A stretch of DNA of 64,000 nucleotides from Pseudomonas viciae (GTDB taxonomy: Bacteria > Pseudomonadota > Gammaproteobacteria > Pseudomonadales > Pseudomonadaceae): NCBI RefSeq assembly GCF_004786035.1, contig NZ_CP035088.1:1338001-1402000 (forward strand), written 5' to 3'. Position numbers and translations under genes: made by a program. Numbering within the stretch: the stretch's first letter is position 1; each line of letters begins with the position of its first letter. The notes beneath the pieces were generated by a model. That model saw only the letters and a program-made list of their open reading frames with translations. It had not been told where the DNA came from and made no database searches. Positions 44,140-53,996 of this stretch are shown here, in pieces.

Positions 44140-45258
44140 TCAAGGCGAAAGTAGGTAACCGCTGCGGTAGGCTTCGGCGCCGGCGACATGGGCGATCACC
44201 ATGCCGGCGGTGGCCATGCGGCGCAGCGAGCGGGCGTAGAGCAGCCCGGCGTTACGGCAATGAACGGGGGTAACGGTGTCGTTGACCGGGTCGATGATTT
44301 CCGCGATCAGTTGCCCCGCCTCCAGGTATTCGCCGGGCAGGGCGCTGTAGACCAGCAGCCCACCCACGGGCGTCGCCACGGGTTCTACACCGGCCAACGG
44401 CGTGGCCGGGTAGGGCAGGTCGGGTAGGGGCATCGGTTCGCCGTCGATGGCGCCGAAGCGGATCAGGTATTCGATCAGCGCCTGGCAATCGAGGCTCGCC
44501 AGCCCGTGGTTGACGTCGCCCTGGCCGCGCAATTCCACGGTGACCGAAAAGCTGCCCAAGGGAATCTCGAACCGCTCGCCGAAGCGTTCCTTGAGTTGCC
44601 ACCAGAGCAGCGTGAAGCATTCATCGAACGACTGGCCACCCGAATCGGTCGCCAGCAAGCTGGCCTCGGCACCGATGTAGCGCGCCAGCGGTTCGACCTG
44701 CGGCCAGGCTTGCGGTGTGGTGTAGAGGTGGGCCACGGCTTCGAAGTCGCAATGCAGGTCCAGCACCATGTCGGCGTCGCAGGCCAGCCGTTGCAGGACC
44801 AGGCGCTGGGATTGCAGTTGCGTGCTGGCGGTCTGTCGGGCGAGGGCATCGCGCAGGCTGGTGCGGATCAGCAGCAGGTTGTGCTGCGGGTCGTCGGTGA
44901 GCAGCTCTTCGATTTCATTGCCGACTTCTTCGCTCAGGTCGACGAAGCGGCGATTGAAATTCTGCCCGCTCTCCATTTCGTAGCGGCCCAGGGGCACGTC
45001 CATCAGCACTTGTTCAAGACCGATGGGGTTGGCGACGGGCACCAGCACGATCTCGTGCCGCAGGTGGCCGGACGCCTCAAGCTCGGCCAGGCGCTGCTTG
45101 AGGTGCCAGGCTACCAGCATGCCAGGCAGTTCATCGGCGTGCAGGGACGACTGGATGTAGATTTTGCCAACGGCGTTTTCCGGGCCGAAGTGGAAGCTGT
45201 GGATCTTGCGTGCGGTCCCCGGCAGCGGGGCCAGCAGGTCATGACTCTGGTGGCGCAT
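44140..45258 (-). CDS. aotO: AotO-like zinc-dependent succinylglutamate desuccinylase/aspartoacylase family protein
   Basis: The 372-residue protein has the family zinc motifs SLHADELPG and [16 protein letters not shown], and [13 protein letters not shown] with the catalytic Glu. It lies between the permease and ATPase genes of the arginine/ornithine transporter, as aotO does in P. aeruginosa. It may process an acylated amino acid brought in by the transporter; this is inference from context. Confidence 0.83.
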   Translation of the reverse strand: MRHQSHDLLAPLPGTARKIHSFHFGPENAVGKIYIQSSLHADELPGMLVAWHLKQRLAELEASGHLRHEIVLVPVANPIGLEQVLMDVPLGRYEMESGQNFNRRFVDLSEEVGNEIEELLTDDPQHNLLLIRTSLRDALARQTASTQLQSQRLVLQRLACDADMVLDLHCDFEAVAHLYTTPQAWPQVEPLARYIGAEASLLATDSGGQSFDECFTLLWWQLKERFGERFEIPLGSFSVTVELRGQGDVNHGLASLDCQALIEYLIRFGAIDGEPMPLPDLPYPATPLAGVEPVATPVGGLLVYSALPGEYLEAGQLIAEIIDPVNDTVTPVHCRNAGLLYARSLRRMATAGMVIAHVAGAEAYRSGYLLSP

Positions 45259-45285
45259 TTGCTTGTGTGTCCTGGAACAAAAGCC

Positions 45286-45996
45286 CTAGTGGGTCGGCCC
45301 GAGAAAGGCCAGCCAGCGGCGTTCGGCGAGGCGGAAGAGGCCCACCAGTGCAAAGGTGACGGTCAGGTAGATCAACGCGGCGATGCCGAACGACTGGAAC
45401 GTCAGGAATGTGGCCGAGTTGGCGTCCCGGGCGACTTTCAGCACATCAGGAACGGTAGCGGTGAACGCCACGGTCGTCGAGTGCAGCATCAGAATCACTT
45501 CGTTGCTGTAATACGGCAGCGAGCGGCGCAGCGCCGAAGGCATGATCACGTAGGTGTAGAGCTTCCAGCCAGTCAGGCCATAGGCCTTGGCCGCTTCGAC
45601 TTCGCCATGGTTCATGCTGCGAATCGCCCCGGCGAAAATTTCCGTGGTGTAGGCGCAGGTGTTCAAGGCAAAGGCCAGGATCGTGCAGTTCATCGCGTCG
45701 CGAAAGAAGCTGTCGAGCAGTGGCTGGGCACGTACCGCCGCGATGCTGTAGATGCCGGTGTAGCAGATCAGCAACTGGATGTAGAGCGGCGTGCCGCGGA
45801 ATAGATAGGTGTAGAACTGCACCGGCCAGCGTATGTAGAACGTGGGCGAAACCCGGGCGATGGACAGCGGGATCGACACCACAAAGCCGATCAGCAGTGA
45901 GGCGCTGAGCAGCCACAGGGTCATCGCCAGGCCAGTGATGTTGGCGCCGTCGCTGTAAAGAAACGGCCGCCAGTATTCCTGTAGAAGTTCGATCAT
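45286..45996 (-). CDS. aotM: Arginine/ornithine ABC transporter permease AotM
   Basis: This 236-residue HisM-type permease has about five transmembrane segments and the EAA loop (HGEVEAAKAYGLTGWKLYTY). Its ATG overlaps the aotQ stop by four bases (ATGA), so the two permeases are coupled. They form the heterodimeric channel with AotQ. Confidence 0.9.
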   Translation of the reverse strand: MIELLQEYWRPFLYSDGANITGLAMTLWLLSASLLIGFVVSIPLSIARVSPTFYIRWPVQFYTYLFRGTPLYIQLLICYTGIYSIAAVRAQPLLDSFFRDAMNCTILAFALNTCAYTTEIFAGAIRSMNHGEVEAAKAYGLTGWKLYTYVIMPSALRRSLPYYSNEVILMLHSTTVAFTATVPDVLKVARDANSATFLTFQSFGIAALIYLTVTFALVGLFRLAERRWLAFLGPTH

Positions 45997-46721
45997 CGCA
46001 CCGCCTCCCGGGCTCCAGCGGCGTAGCGGCGTTCAAGCCGGCGCAGAATGAAATTGGACGCGCTGGTGATCAACAGGTAGATCAACGCCGCCAGCACCAG
46101 GAAGTAAAACAGCTGATATGTGCTCTTGCCCGCGTCCTGGGCCGCCTTGACCAGGTCGGCCAAACCAATGATCGACACCAGCGCGGTGGCCTTGAGCATC
46201 ACCATCCAGTTGTTGCCGATACCCGGCAGGGCGAAGCGCATCATTTGCGGAAACACCACGAAGCGGAACCGCTGGCCACGCTTGAGACCATAGGCTGTGG
46301 CGGCTTCGACCTGGCCACGGGGCACCGATAGGATCGCGCCGCGGAAGGTTTCGGTGAAGTACGCGCCATAGATAAAGCCCAGGGTGATGACCCCGGCGCC
46401 GAACGGGTTGATCTCGATGTATTCCCATTCCATGAAATCGGTAAAAGAAGTCAGCCAGGTTTGCAGGCTGTAGAAAATCAGCAGCATCAGCACCAGGTCC
46501 GGCACGCCGCGAATCAGCGTGGTGTAGAGCTGGGCAGGGATTCGCAGCAGTTTGAGGCTGGACAGCTTGGCACTGGCACCCAGCAGGCCGAGCAGGACGC
46601 TCAGCAACAACGACAGGACCGCCAGTTTGATGGTCATCCAGGTGCCTTGCATCAGCAGCGGGCCGAAGCCCTGCAGGCTGAAGGCGGAGAGCCCCAGATT
46701 TTGTAGGAGTTGTTCGAACAT
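45993..46721 (-). CDS. aotQ: Arginine/ornithine ABC transporter permease AotQ
   Basis: The ATG at 46721, with TAGGAG upstream, gives 242 residues. It is a HisQ-type permease with about five transmembrane segments and an EAA loop (RGQVEAATAYGLKRGQRF). It is the partner of AotM. A terminator hairpin lies between it and aotJ. Confidence 0.9.
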   Translation of the reverse strand: MFEQLLQNLGLSAFSLQGFGPLLMQGTWMTIKLAVLSLLLSVLLGLLGASAKLSSLKLLRIPAQLYTTLIRGVPDLVLMLLIFYSLQTWLTSFTDFMEWEYIEINPFGAGVITLGFIYGAYFTETFRGAILSVPRGQVEAATAYGLKRGQRFRFVVFPQMMRFALPGIGNNWMVMLKATALVSIIGLADLVKAAQDAGKSTYQLFYFLVLAALIYLLITSASNFILRRLERRYAAGAREAVR

Positions 46722-46740
46722 GAAAGAGGCCTTTGGCAGG

Positions 46741-46772
46741 AAAAAAGCGCCCATCCGAGTCCGGATGGGCGC
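46741..46772 (-). terminator. Internal terminator between aotJ and aotQ
   Basis: On the minus strand, GCGCCCATCCG pairs perfectly with CGGATGGGCGC and is followed by TTTTTT. Partial termination here would yield much more binding protein than permease. Confidence 0.88.
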
Positions 46773-46778
46773 AGCGCA

Positions 46779-47561
46779 TTATTTGCCGCTGTACAGATTC
46801 AGATCGCCAAAGTGTTTTTTCTGGATTTCGGCGTAGGTGCCGTCGTCGTGTAACGCTTTGATACCTTTATCCAAAAGTGCCTTCAGCTCTTTGTTACCTT
46901 TGCTGATACCGATGGCGGTCTTGGAAGGCAGCAGTTCGCTGTCCACTGGCTTGCTGACTTCATAGCCTTCGCCTTTTGGCGATTTCAGGAAGCCCAGCTC
47001 GGCCTGCAGCATGTCTTGGATCGCTGCGTCGAGGCGCCCGGAGGTCAGGTCGGCGTAGACCTGGTCCTGGTTCTGATAGGCCTGGGTCTTGACGCCAGCC
47101 TTGTCCAGCACGGCTTTGGCGTAGGCTTCCTGGATGGTGCCTTGCTCGTAGCCGACGGTTTTGCCTTTGAGCGAGGCAACGTCTTCGCTCAGGCCTGAGC
47201 CTTTCTTGAACACATACGCCGTCGGGCCGGAGAACAGCTCGCTGGAGAAGTCGATGACTTTCTCGCGGGCCGGGGTCACGGTCATGGAGGAGATCACACC
47301 GTCGAATTTCTTGGCTTTCAGGCCCGGGATCATGCCGTCGAAATCACTTTCGACCCATTTGCATTTGACCTTCAGTTCCGCGCAGATCGCATTGCCCAGG
47401 TCGATGTCGAAACCGACCAGGCTGCCGTCGGCGGCCTTGGATTCAAACGGAGCGTAGGAGGGGTCGACACCAAAACGCAGTTCCTTGTATTCCTTGGCCG
47501 TGGCGACGCCGGCGGCCATGCACAACGCCAGTGCAGAAAGGGTCAGCAGTGCTTTTTTCAT
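46779..47561 (-). CDS. aotJ: Arginine/ornithine periplasmic binding protein AotJ
   Basis: The 260-residue substrate-binding protein has a signal peptide cleaved near GVATA-KEYKEL. The fold features of the polar amino acid family are visible: LRFGVDPSYAPFESK, DLGNAICAELKVKCKWVESDFDGMIPGL (described in part), SSMTVTPAREKVIDFS. It delivers arginine or ornithine to AotQM. First gene of the operon. Confidence 0.9.
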   Translation of the reverse strand: MKKALLTLSALALCMAAGVATAKEYKELRFGVDPSYAPFESKAADGSLVGFDIDLGNAICAELKVKCKWVESDFDGMIPGLKAKKFDGVISSMTVTPAREKVIDFSSELFSGPTAYVFKKGSGLSEDVASLKGKTVGYEQGTIQEAYAKAVLDKAGVKTQAYQNQDQVYADLTSGRLDAAIQDMLQAELGFLKSPKGEGYEVSKPVDSELLPSKTAIGISKGNKELKALLDKGIKALHDDGTYAEIQKKHFGDLNLYSGK

Positions 47562-47925
47562 TATTCAATCCCTAAAACCAATATGAGCGCTTGTGGCGCG
47601 TAAGTATTGTTACCGGTGAAGGCGAGAACGGTATGACGGCATAAAGGTAGCAATTTCCGAACCAGAGTGCCGAACAAGTGTTTTAAAAGCTTCGGCCAGA
47701 GGCAGTGGCGCGCGTTGGTGCGCGGGTACGAGCGTACCTCAAAAGATGCACCAGGATGGAGCGGGCTGTGCTTTTGTCATTGCTCTGGCAGGAGGGGATT
47801 TATCCCCGTTGGGCTGCGTAGCAGCCCTCAAATCGGGTATCACGGTACACCTGGCGGCGAGGTTCGACCTTTAGGGGCTGCTGCGCAGCCCCCGCGGGGA
47901 TCATCCCCTCGCCACAGTGGACGGC
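47562..47925. other. 364-bp region upstream of aotJ, containing a REPIN
   Basis: The left 110 bases should hold the aotJ promoter (minus strand). The right half is taken up by the inverted repeat described separately. No gene is seen. Confidence 0.6.
47791..47917. repeat. REPIN of a second sequence family
   Basis: GAGGGGATTTATCCCCGTTGGG and its inverted partner ending CGGGGATCATCCCCTC flank a centre with a second symmetry (GGGCTGCGTAGCAGCCC and GGGGCTGCTGCGCAGCCCC). The core differs from the GTGGGAGC class used elsewhere in the window. Confidence 0.78.
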
Positions 47926-50376
47926 CTATTTGCCCGGCACCAGGGTCAACCGTGTCTTGCCATACGCCCGATCAAAGTTCTGCGGCTGCAAGGGCAGGTT
48001 CTGATACTGCCCCTTGATCCACGGATCGAGGCCATTGACGTAGTTCGCACTGGCCGGGTTATCGGACTGCCCTGTACCCCCTTGAATCATCAACGGTTCA
48101 GGCTGGCCAAAGTCAACGATAAAGCGCATCGCAGGCGCCAGGGTGGTGTTGAAATCCTCGCCCCAGGCGAACGCCGCGGTGTTGAGCGTGGTGGCGTCGC
48201 CGCCGGCCGATACCGGTCCGCGCACGATCTGGCCACTGCTGTTTTTCCACGTGTATGGGTGCAGCTTGCCCCATTGCCAGGCCTTGTGATCACCGCCCAA
48301 CAGGCTGTCGCCGGCGCTGATGGTCGCGGCCAGGCTTCGGGCCAGGATGAGCGCCTTGTCTTCTTTCTGCGGCGTACGCACGTCGTCCCAGAAAGGGCTG
48401 TCCTCGCGAGCCAGCAGATGATCGGCCTGGGCCGAGTAGGACAATTGGCCATTGGCAACCAGGGCTTTCCACGCCGGGCTGCTTTGCGGGCCCAACTCGT
48501 CGAGGAAAATCTGCTTCATGCTTTCCTGCAGGAACAACTCATAAGTCGCTGCGTCGGCCGAGGTCGGGCTGAGCCGGCCATCGAACGCCATCAGACGGGT
48601 ATAGGCCTCGCGGGCCTTGGCCCGATCCGCTACCGGCAGGGCTTCGATCGCCAGTTTGAGCGGCTGGGCCATGCCCGGGGCTTCAAAGGCTTTCTTGAGC
48701 TTGGTCGCGAAGGTCGTGGTCTGGTCATATTGCATGGCGCTGAGGCTGCGGCTGTCGTGCTTGCCCGCGCCGGCCAGTTCGGCCATGCGCTCGCCACGCT
48801 CCGGTGCGGCCCAGGAGTTGGACAACTGCATGCCGTAGCCGTGGGGAATGACCCGCTGGTTGGCGGTGCCGAGCCAGCCTTGGGCCGGGTCCTGGTCGTA
48901 GGGGTGCAGCATCGGGTCGGCGTAACCGTCCCAGTCGTAGCGACCGTCCCAGCCTGGCGACGGCAACAGGCCTTCGCCTTCGCGGCGGTTGGGGTAGCGA
49001 CCGGTGACTTGCCAGCCGATATGGCTGGCGTCGGCAAAGACCATGTTTACCGCCAGGGCGCGGACTTCCCGGCTGGCATCCGAGGCTTTCTCGACGTTCT
49101 GCGCGCGGGACAGGTCGAAGAGTGCGTCCAGGGTTTTGTCGTCGGCAAAGCTTGGCGTCTGCAACGCCAGACCAAAACCGTTGGCCATGGCCGGGCCTTG
49201 GGCGCTGTTGAGCAGCGGACCATGACGGGTTTCGAACACCGCTTCACGAATTGGTCGCTGACCTTTGATGAAGTAGGTTTCGTTACGCACCATCACTGGC
49301 TGCCATTTGCCGTTGACCTCGTAGGACAGGCCATTGCCCTGGCGACGGATTTTTTCCAGGAACAGGTCCTGGTTGTCGCCCAGTACGCTGGTCATGCTCC
49401 AGGCCACTTTGCCGTTGAAGCCCGCCAGAATCATCGGAATGCCCGCCACGGAAACCCCGGCCGCCTGGTACTTGGGGGCACGGATCTGCACAGGAACCCA
49501 CAGCGACGAGGTGCTCAATGGCCCATGGCCGTCGCTGGCCAGCAGGCTCTTGCCGTTGCGGCTGCGTTGCGGCGCGATGGCCCAGTTGCTCGAAGATGCC
49601 CCGTTCAACAGGTTCAGTTCAGTCAACTGGCCGGTGGCCTTGCTGATTTCGTTCAGGCCCGGGACTTGACCGTTGAGCCGAATACCCTGGAGCTTGTCGG
49701 CCTCTGCCATGGGCAGTTGTTCATCCGGATAGGACGGGCTTAGCCAGGCGAGTTTGTCATGGGTGACCGTCTGGGCCAGCACCAGGTTGGCGATTTCTTC
49801 CGGCAGGTTGGCCGATTGGCTGAAATTCAGCAGGCAGAACATCAGCGCCGAATCTTCCGGTTTCCAGTATTCGGGTTTGTAGCCGGTAGCGGCCAGGTCC
49901 GATGGCAACTTGTCGCGGTATCGGAACAGATAGGCGTTGACGCCGCGGGCATAGACTTCGAAGAAGCGCTTGAGCCGTGGAGAAGAGGCCTTGTACAGCT
50001 CATCGGCGTTTTTCTTCAGGTTGACTGCACGCATGTAGCGGTCGACGTCCAGCCGTTCGGCACCGGACATTTCCGCCAATCGCCCCTGGGCCAGCAGGCG
50101 CAAGGTCACCATCTGGGTGATACGGTCGCTGGCATGGACGTAGCCAAGGGTGAACAGGGCGTCATGGAAGCTATTGCTCTCGATCAACGGCATGCCCATG
50201 GCATTGCGTCGAACCGAGACGTTCTGCGCCAACCCCTTGAGCGGTTGCACGCCGGAAGTGGGCGCAACAGTGTCCTGGGTGTTCCAGGCCTGACAACCGC
50301 TCAAACCGAGCACACTGGCCACTGCGGCGGCAACGCCGAGCCGGGGAATAAAAGAAATAGAGGCTGGCGAGGCCAT
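47926..50376 (-). CDS. quiP: QuiP-type penicillin acylase family protein (acyl-homoserine-lactone acylase)
   Basis: The 816-residue Ntn-hydrolase cuts the fatty acyl chain from long-chain acyl-homoserine lactones in P. aeruginosa QuiP (PA1032), which it closely resembles along its length (for example [19 protein letters not shown] and [13 protein letters not shown]). The N-terminus has a lipobox-like LSG-Cys28. The alpha/beta junction contains [11 protein letters not shown] with likely nucleophile Ser262. The ATG at 50376 is chosen from the homologue and a GGAG site. Confidence 0.9.
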   Translation of the reverse strand: MASPASISFIPRLGVAAAVASVLGLSGCQAWNTQDTVAPTSGVQPLKGLAQNVSVRRNAMGMPLIESNSFHDALFTLGYVHASDRITQMVTLRLLAQGRLAEMSGAERLDVDRYMRAVNLKKNADELYKASSPRLKRFFEVYARGVNAYLFRYRDKLPSDLAATGYKPEYWKPEDSALMFCLLNFSQSANLPEEIANLVLAQTVTHDKLAWLSPSYPDEQLPMAEADKLQGIRLNGQVPGLNEISKATGQLTELNLLNGASSSNWAIAPQRSRNGKSLLASDGHGPLSTSSLWVPVQIRAPKYQAAGVSVAGIPMILAGFNGKVAWSMTSVLGDNQDLFLEKIRRQGNGLSYEVNGKWQPVMVRNETYFIKGQRPIREAVFETRHGPLLNSAQGPAMANGFGLALQTPSFADDKTLDALFDLSRAQNVEKASDASREVRALAVNMVFADASHIGWQVTGRYPNRREGEGLLPSPGWDGRYDWDGYADPMLHPYDQDPAQGWLGTANQRVIPHGYGMQLSNSWAAPERGERMAELAGAGKHDSRSLSAMQYDQTTTFATKLKKAFEAPGMAQPLKLAIEALPVADRAKAREAYTRLMAFDGRLSPTSADAATYELFLQESMKQIFLDELGPQSSPAWKALVANGQLSYSAQADHLLAREDSPFWDDVRTPQKEDKALILARSLAATISAGDSLLGGDHKAWQWGKLHPYTWKNSSGQIVRGPVSAGGDATTLNTAAFAWGEDFNTTLAPAMRFIVDFGQPEPLMIQGGTGQSDNPASANYVNGLDPWIKGQYQNLPLQPQNFDRAYGKTRLTLVPGK

Positions 50377-50564
50377 GGCAAAGCTCCTGCGGGAGGGGGG
50401 TGGCAGCAATAAAGGCGCTACGTTAGTGAGCAGGAGGGGGCCGCGCAAGCGGGGGCGAGGGTTATTTGTGGATTTGGCGATGAAACCGACAAATTAAGTC
50501 TTGGCCCTGTTTTGTTCGAAGGCTTGCCTGTAGGAAGAGGGGATGCTCAAGTGTGGCAAATCCA

Positions 50565-51146
50565 ATGAACGAGCATGAGAAAACTGGCATGGAGCTTCAG
50601 GAAAACGCAGCGTTGATCCTCATCGATCAACAAAAAGGCATCCTTCACCCCAGGCTTGGCCCCCGCAACAACCCCGAGGCGGAGCTGCGCATGCTGGAAT
50701 TGCTGGCTTTTTGGCGACATACGGCGCGACCGGTGATTCATGTCCATCACCTGTCCCGCTCGCCGGACTCGGTGTTTTGGCCGGGGCAGTCGGGGGTGGA
50801 AGTTCAGCCGCGGTTCGAACCGGTGGCTGGGGAGTGGTTGGTTCAAAAGCAGGTGCCGGATGCGTTCAGTGGCACCCGTCTGGAGGAAGACCTGCGCAAG
50901 GCCGGGATCGGGCAAGTGGTGATCGTCGGCGTGGCGACGCACAACTCGGTGGAGTCCACGGCGCGTACGGCCGGCAACCTGGGATTCGACACCTGGGTGG
51001 CCGAGGACGCCTGCTTTACCTTCGACAAGGCCGATTATTTCGGCAATGCCCGTTCGGCCAGCGAGGTGCATGCCATGTCCCTGGGCAACTTGCACGGCGA
51101 GTATGCGACGGTGGTCAGTGTGAAGCGGATTCTGGAGGCGGGCTGA
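50565..51146 (+). CDS. Isochorismatase-fold hydrolase with Ser in place of the catalytic Cys
   Basis: The 193-residue protein has the family pattern: first Asp in ALILIDQQKG, Lys in WLVQKQVPDAFSGT, and the motif GVATHNSVESTAR, where the catalytic Cys of cysteine hydrolases (GVxTxxCVxxTAR) is Ser. It may be an atypical hydrolase of the isochorismatase type, or not use a thiol. The start is uncertain (50553 GTG, 50565 or 50589 ATG). No operon partner. Confidence 0.8.
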   Translation: MNEHEKTGMELQENAALILIDQQKGILHPRLGPRNNPEAELRMLELLAFWRHTARPVIHVHHLSRSPDSVFWPGQSGVEVQPRFEPVAGEWLVQKQVPDAFSGTRLEEDLRKAGIGQVVIVGVATHNSVESTARTAGNLGFDTWVAEDACFTFDKADYFGNARSASEVHAMSLGNLHGEYATVVSVKRILEAG

Positions 51147-51184
51147 TAGATAGGTACTAACAGCGCCGGCCTCATCGTCGGATC

Positions 51185-51285
51185 GCCGCCTGGAGCAAGC
51201 TCGCTACCACATTTTGATTCTGCGACGATCATTAGAGATCGCTTTACCGCAATTCCCCTGTGGGAGCGAGCTTGCTCGCAATGAC
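51185..51285. repeat. REP pair (one degenerate)
   Basis: GTGGGAGCGAGCTTGCTCGC at 51260-51279 is a normal half; GGAGCAAGCTCGCTACCAC at 51192-51210 is a degenerate inverted partner. Confidence 0.6.
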
Positions 51286-51320
51286 GCTCTAGCAGGCGAA
51301 AAAAATTTCCACCCGAACCC

Positions 51321-51524
51321 TCAAGCCCCGTGGCACTTCTTGAATTTCTTGCCATTGCCGCATGGGCAAGGGTCGTTGCGGCCGACATCCTTCAGGGCGT
51401 TGCGCACTGGTTCCTGGTGGGCGTGGCCGCAGTTCGGACCGTGGACGTGGCCGTGGTCATGTTCGTGGTGATGGTCATGATCGTGGTTGCAATCAGGGCC
51501 GTGAACGTGGGGTTGCTGGGTCAT
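51321..51524 (-). CDS. His-rich SEC-C motif miniprotein
   Basis: This 67-residue protein has two parts. Residues 6-36 contain 13 His with a duplicated HVHGP(D/N)C unit, a likely metal-binding segment. Residues 48-66 are a SEC-C zinc motif ([19 protein letters not shown]), as at the end of SecA. Such proteins may bind zinc and SecB or ribosome-related partners, but the function is not known. It is next to a lipoprotein gene and a YchJ gene on the same strand. Confidence 0.82.
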   Translation of the reverse strand: MTQQPHVHGPDCNHDHDHHHEHDHGHVHGPNCGHAHQEPVRNALKDVGRNDPCPCGNGKKFKKCHGA

Positions 51525-51529
51525 CGGGG

Positions 51530-52015
51530 TTACTCCGCAATAAAATCGGCGGCGATTATCACGCCATTGCGCTTCAGGTGCACGTAGTGAGCGATGAATA
51601 TCCCGGTTTCCAGCTCACCTTCCAGACGATAGGGGATCTGCTCCCGGGGTTTTTCGAGCAATTTCACCACGTCCCGCACCTGCGGCCACAGGTTGGTACG
51701 GATCGGCACCTTGAAATAGCCGCTGTGTCGTGGGGCCACGGTGAACCAATGTTCATGTTCGCCTTCGGTGAGCAGCAAATCACCCAGATGGATGCGGTAC
51801 GTCAGGCCGCGCACGGTCAGGTCGCTGTCGGCGGGGTTGTCGACACGAAAGTGCAGCATGAATTTCTGTTCCAGCAGCCGGGCCCGCACCACCTCGACCT
51901 TGACCAGGTGCACCTGCGGCTCGGGAGCCTCGTCACCTCGCCAGGACGCGCAACTGCCAAGCCCGACGAACAGCAGCAGGCACGTGATGCGTAGCAAGTG
52001 TGATGAGTAGGTCAT
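51530..52015 (-). CDS. LEA type 2 (WHy-domain) lipoprotein
   Basis: The ATG at 52015, with GAGG upstream, gives 161 residues. There is a lipoprotein signal peptide ([12 protein letters not shown]22) and a beta-rich WHy/LEA14-like domain ([20 protein letters not shown], then [10 protein letters not shown]). Such proteins are linked to water stress and envelope stability in other bacteria; the role here is inferred only from the fold. It ends 5 bases before the SEC-C gene start. Confidence 0.8.
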   Translation of the reverse strand: MTYSSHLLRITCLLLFVGLGSCASWRGDEAPEPQVHLVKVEVVRARLLEQKFMLHFRVDNPADSDLTVRGLTYRIHLGDLLLTEGEHEHWFTVAPRHSGYFKVPIRTNLWPQVRDVVKLLEKPREQIPYRLEGELETGIFIAHYVHLKRNGVIIAADFIAE

Positions 52016-52082
52016 ATCCACGCCTCTGGTTCATTCCAGTCTAGCCCCTAGAGGAGGGAGCAAGCGTCGGACGTTTCCGAAA

Positions 52083-52559
52083 TCAACGAGCGAAGTAGCC
52101 TGCACAGCACTTCTTGAATTTTTGCCCGCTGCCGCACGGGCAACTGTCGTTGCGGCCCGTCTTGACGGGCACGGTGGGGTCGATGAAGTACCAGCGGCCG
52201 TCATTCTGTACGAACGAGGACTGTTCGCGGTGACTGTGTTCGCCCTGACCGTCGTGCCAGCGCGCCGTGAAGGTGACGAAGGCATGTTCTGGTTGGCCTC
52301 CGAACACTTCGCTGCTTTCCACCTCCAGCCCCAGCCAGGTGCTGTTGGCGCTCCACTCGCTGATGGACGGGCGGTCAAGGCCATCCTGCTGGGCGGGGAG
52401 GGTAGTGGCCACCAGGTAATCCACCAGCCCCAGCACGTAGGCGCTATAGCGTGAGCGCATCAAGGCTTCGGCGCAAGGCGCCGGGTGACCGTCGTGGTAA
52501 TGGCCACAGCAGGCGTCCAATGGGTTGCCACTGCCGCAGGGGCAAATGGTTGTGTTCAT
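52083..52559 (-). CDS. YchJ-family SEC-C protein
   Basis: The 158-residue protein has a SEC-C module at each end ([32 protein letters not shown]) around the central YchJ NTF2-like domain ([31 protein letters not shown]). The family is widespread, but its function is not established. The ATG at 52559 is chosen from the first SEC-C Cys. It is the second SEC-C gene within 1.3 kb. Confidence 0.88.
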   Translation of the reverse strand: MNTTICPCGSGNPLDACCGHYHDGHPAPCAEALMRSRYSAYVLGLVDYLVATTLPAQQDGLDRPSISEWSANSTWLGLEVESSEVFGGQPEHAFVTFTARWHDGQGEHSHREQSSFVQNDGRWYFIDPTVPVKTGRNDSCPCGSGQKFKKCCAGYFAR

Positions 52560-52573
52560 GCTTGTGTTCACGG

Positions 52574-53071
52574 CTACCACCAGTATTTTCCAAAATTTTC
52601 CGGGTTAGCCCAAAAACGTGAGTTGAGCCAGTCGGGGACTTGTTTGTATTCAAGCAGATCGTAGGTAAACAGGGTCAGCACCTGCTCCTCGCGCTGGAAT
52701 CGCTCGCTGGCTTGCAGGGCCAGGGAGAAAAAGTCCGTCTCTTGCCAGCCGCAGGCGTTGAGGTCCGCCAACACGGCGATACGGCTGGCGTTGAGATTGC
52801 GGATACCACCCAACAGATTCAGACCGTCGCGCTTGGGCAAATGCTCCAGGCAATCGAGCGCCAGGGCCAGGTCAAAACGCCGCGCCGCCACGTCCGTTGG
52901 CAAGGCGCCGGGGGCGGCATGGACCACTTCGGTGTCGGGATGCGCCTGCTGGAACGCCTCGAGTGCGGGAAAGCTGCTCGCACCGATCAACAGCAGTTTT
53001 TGCGGGGCGTAACGATCAAGCACGGCGGCCAGCGCTTGCTGGGGCGTACGCGTAGAAATGGCAACGGTCAT
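52574..53071 (-). CDS. DUF6231-like protein with a methyltransferase-like fold
   Basis: The 165-residue protein has a glycine motif ([15 protein letters not shown]), a [16 protein letters not shown] segment and a final beta/alpha part that resemble SAM-dependent methyltransferases in reduced form; no catalytic residues stand out. It ends just before ychJ on the same strand (15 bases) and may be transcribed with it. Function unknown. Confidence 0.65.
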   Translation of the reverse strand: MTVAISTRTPQQALAAVLDRYAPQKLLLIGASSFPALEAFQQAHPDTEVVHAAPGALPTDVAARRFDLALALDCLEHLPKRDGLNLLGGIRNLNASRIAVLADLNACGWQETDFFSLALQASERFQREEQVLTLFTYDLLEYKQVPDWLNSRFWANPENFGKYWW

Positions 53072-53209
53072 CGAAGTTCCTCAGTCAGAACCACCACGAT
53101 AGCCTGCCCGGACATCATGGCCTAGAGCGGTTTGCGCCTAAACGTGCCGAACTGCCGTAAACACGGGGCGAAACCCGGGATTGCTTGAGGCTGGCGCAGA
53201 TCCGAACTC

Positions 53210-53255
53210 GGGTCTTTACTCCCCTGAATCGGCGCAACGCCGATCCCTCAAGGAG
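53210..53255 (+). promoter_or_regulatory. Leader with RBS-sequestering hairpin, OmpA gene 1
   Basis: Shared 13-mer GGGTCTTTACTCC is followed by a hairpin (ATCGGCG-CAA-CGCCGAT). The CTCC at 53219-53222 can pair with GGAG of the AAGGAG ribosome site (53252-53255) in the same structure, with bulges. Same layout as before OmpA gene 2. Confidence 0.6.
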
Positions 53256-53263
53256 AAACCCCG

Positions 53264-53959
53264 ATGAGCATAGTTCGGACAGCGTTACCCCTGGTTCTGC
53301 TAACCAGTGTGTTGACTGGTTGCGCAGGTTTGCAGAAAACCGACTGGCCGACCTGTGCGGCCGTCGGCGGCGTAATCGGCGCGGGCTTGGGCGCCACCGA
53401 AAGTACTGCCTGGGCCGGCGGCGGTGCGTTGTTCGTTGGCGGCATGGCGGCGGCCTATTGCTGGGTGCACGGTGACGGCGATGAAGATGGCGATGGTGTG
53501 CCAGACAGCCGCGACAAGTGCCCGGGCACACCGAAGGGCGTGCAGGTCGATGCTGACGGCTGCCCGCCGCCCGCCCCGGTGCCGATGGCTGCAGAGGCCG
53601 TGGTGGTCCAGGAGGAAACCATCGTGATCCGCGATGTGCACTTCGAGTTCAACAAAGCCACGTTGACTCCCGCCGATAAAGATGTGCTGAGCACCGTTGC
53701 GACCCGGCTGAAACAGGAAACATCCACCACGCAGTTGCGGGTCACCGGCCACACCGACAGTGTCGGCAGCGATGCCTACAACCAACGGTTGTCCGAGAAA
53801 CGGGCCAATTCGGTGGTGCACTACCTGGTCGAGCAAGGTGTACCTCGCGCCAGCTTTGTCTCGGTGTCCGGTGCCGGTGAGAGCCAGCCGGTGGCCGACA
53901 ACAAAACCGCCGATGGTCGCGCGCTGAACCGCCGCACGGAAATCCGGATAAATCGCTGA
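53264..53959 (+). CDS. OmpA-family lipoprotein 1 with TSP3-like repeat
   Basis: The 231-residue protein has a lipobox at LTG-Cys20, a glycine-zipper-like hydrophobic region (about 30-65), an Asp-rich calcium-binding TSP3 repeat (GDEDGDGVPDSRDKCPGTPKG) and a C-terminal OmpA domain with peptidoglycan-binding residues in GHTDSVGSDAYNQRLSEKRA and NRRTEIRI. It anchors the outer membrane to peptidoglycan. A paralogue follows after 90 bp. Confidence 0.88.
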   Translation: MSIVRTALPLVLLTSVLTGCAGLQKTDWPTCAAVGGVIGAGLGATESTAWAGGGALFVGGMAAAYCWVHGDGDEDGDGVPDSRDKCPGTPKGVQVDADGCPPPAPVPMAAEAVVVQEETIVIRDVHFEFNKATLTPADKDVLSTVATRLKQETSTTQLRVTGHTDSVGSDAYNQRLSEKRANSVVHYLVEQGVPRASFVSVSGAGESQPVADNKTADGRALNRRTEIRINR

Positions 53960-53996
53960 AACCCTTGTCATCCGCGGCTTGTACAGTCGCGGATGC

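Noticed and set aside
47917..49743. 608-codon plus-strand frame opposite quiP
   Set aside because: Shadow of a clear acylase gene; low-complexity composition.
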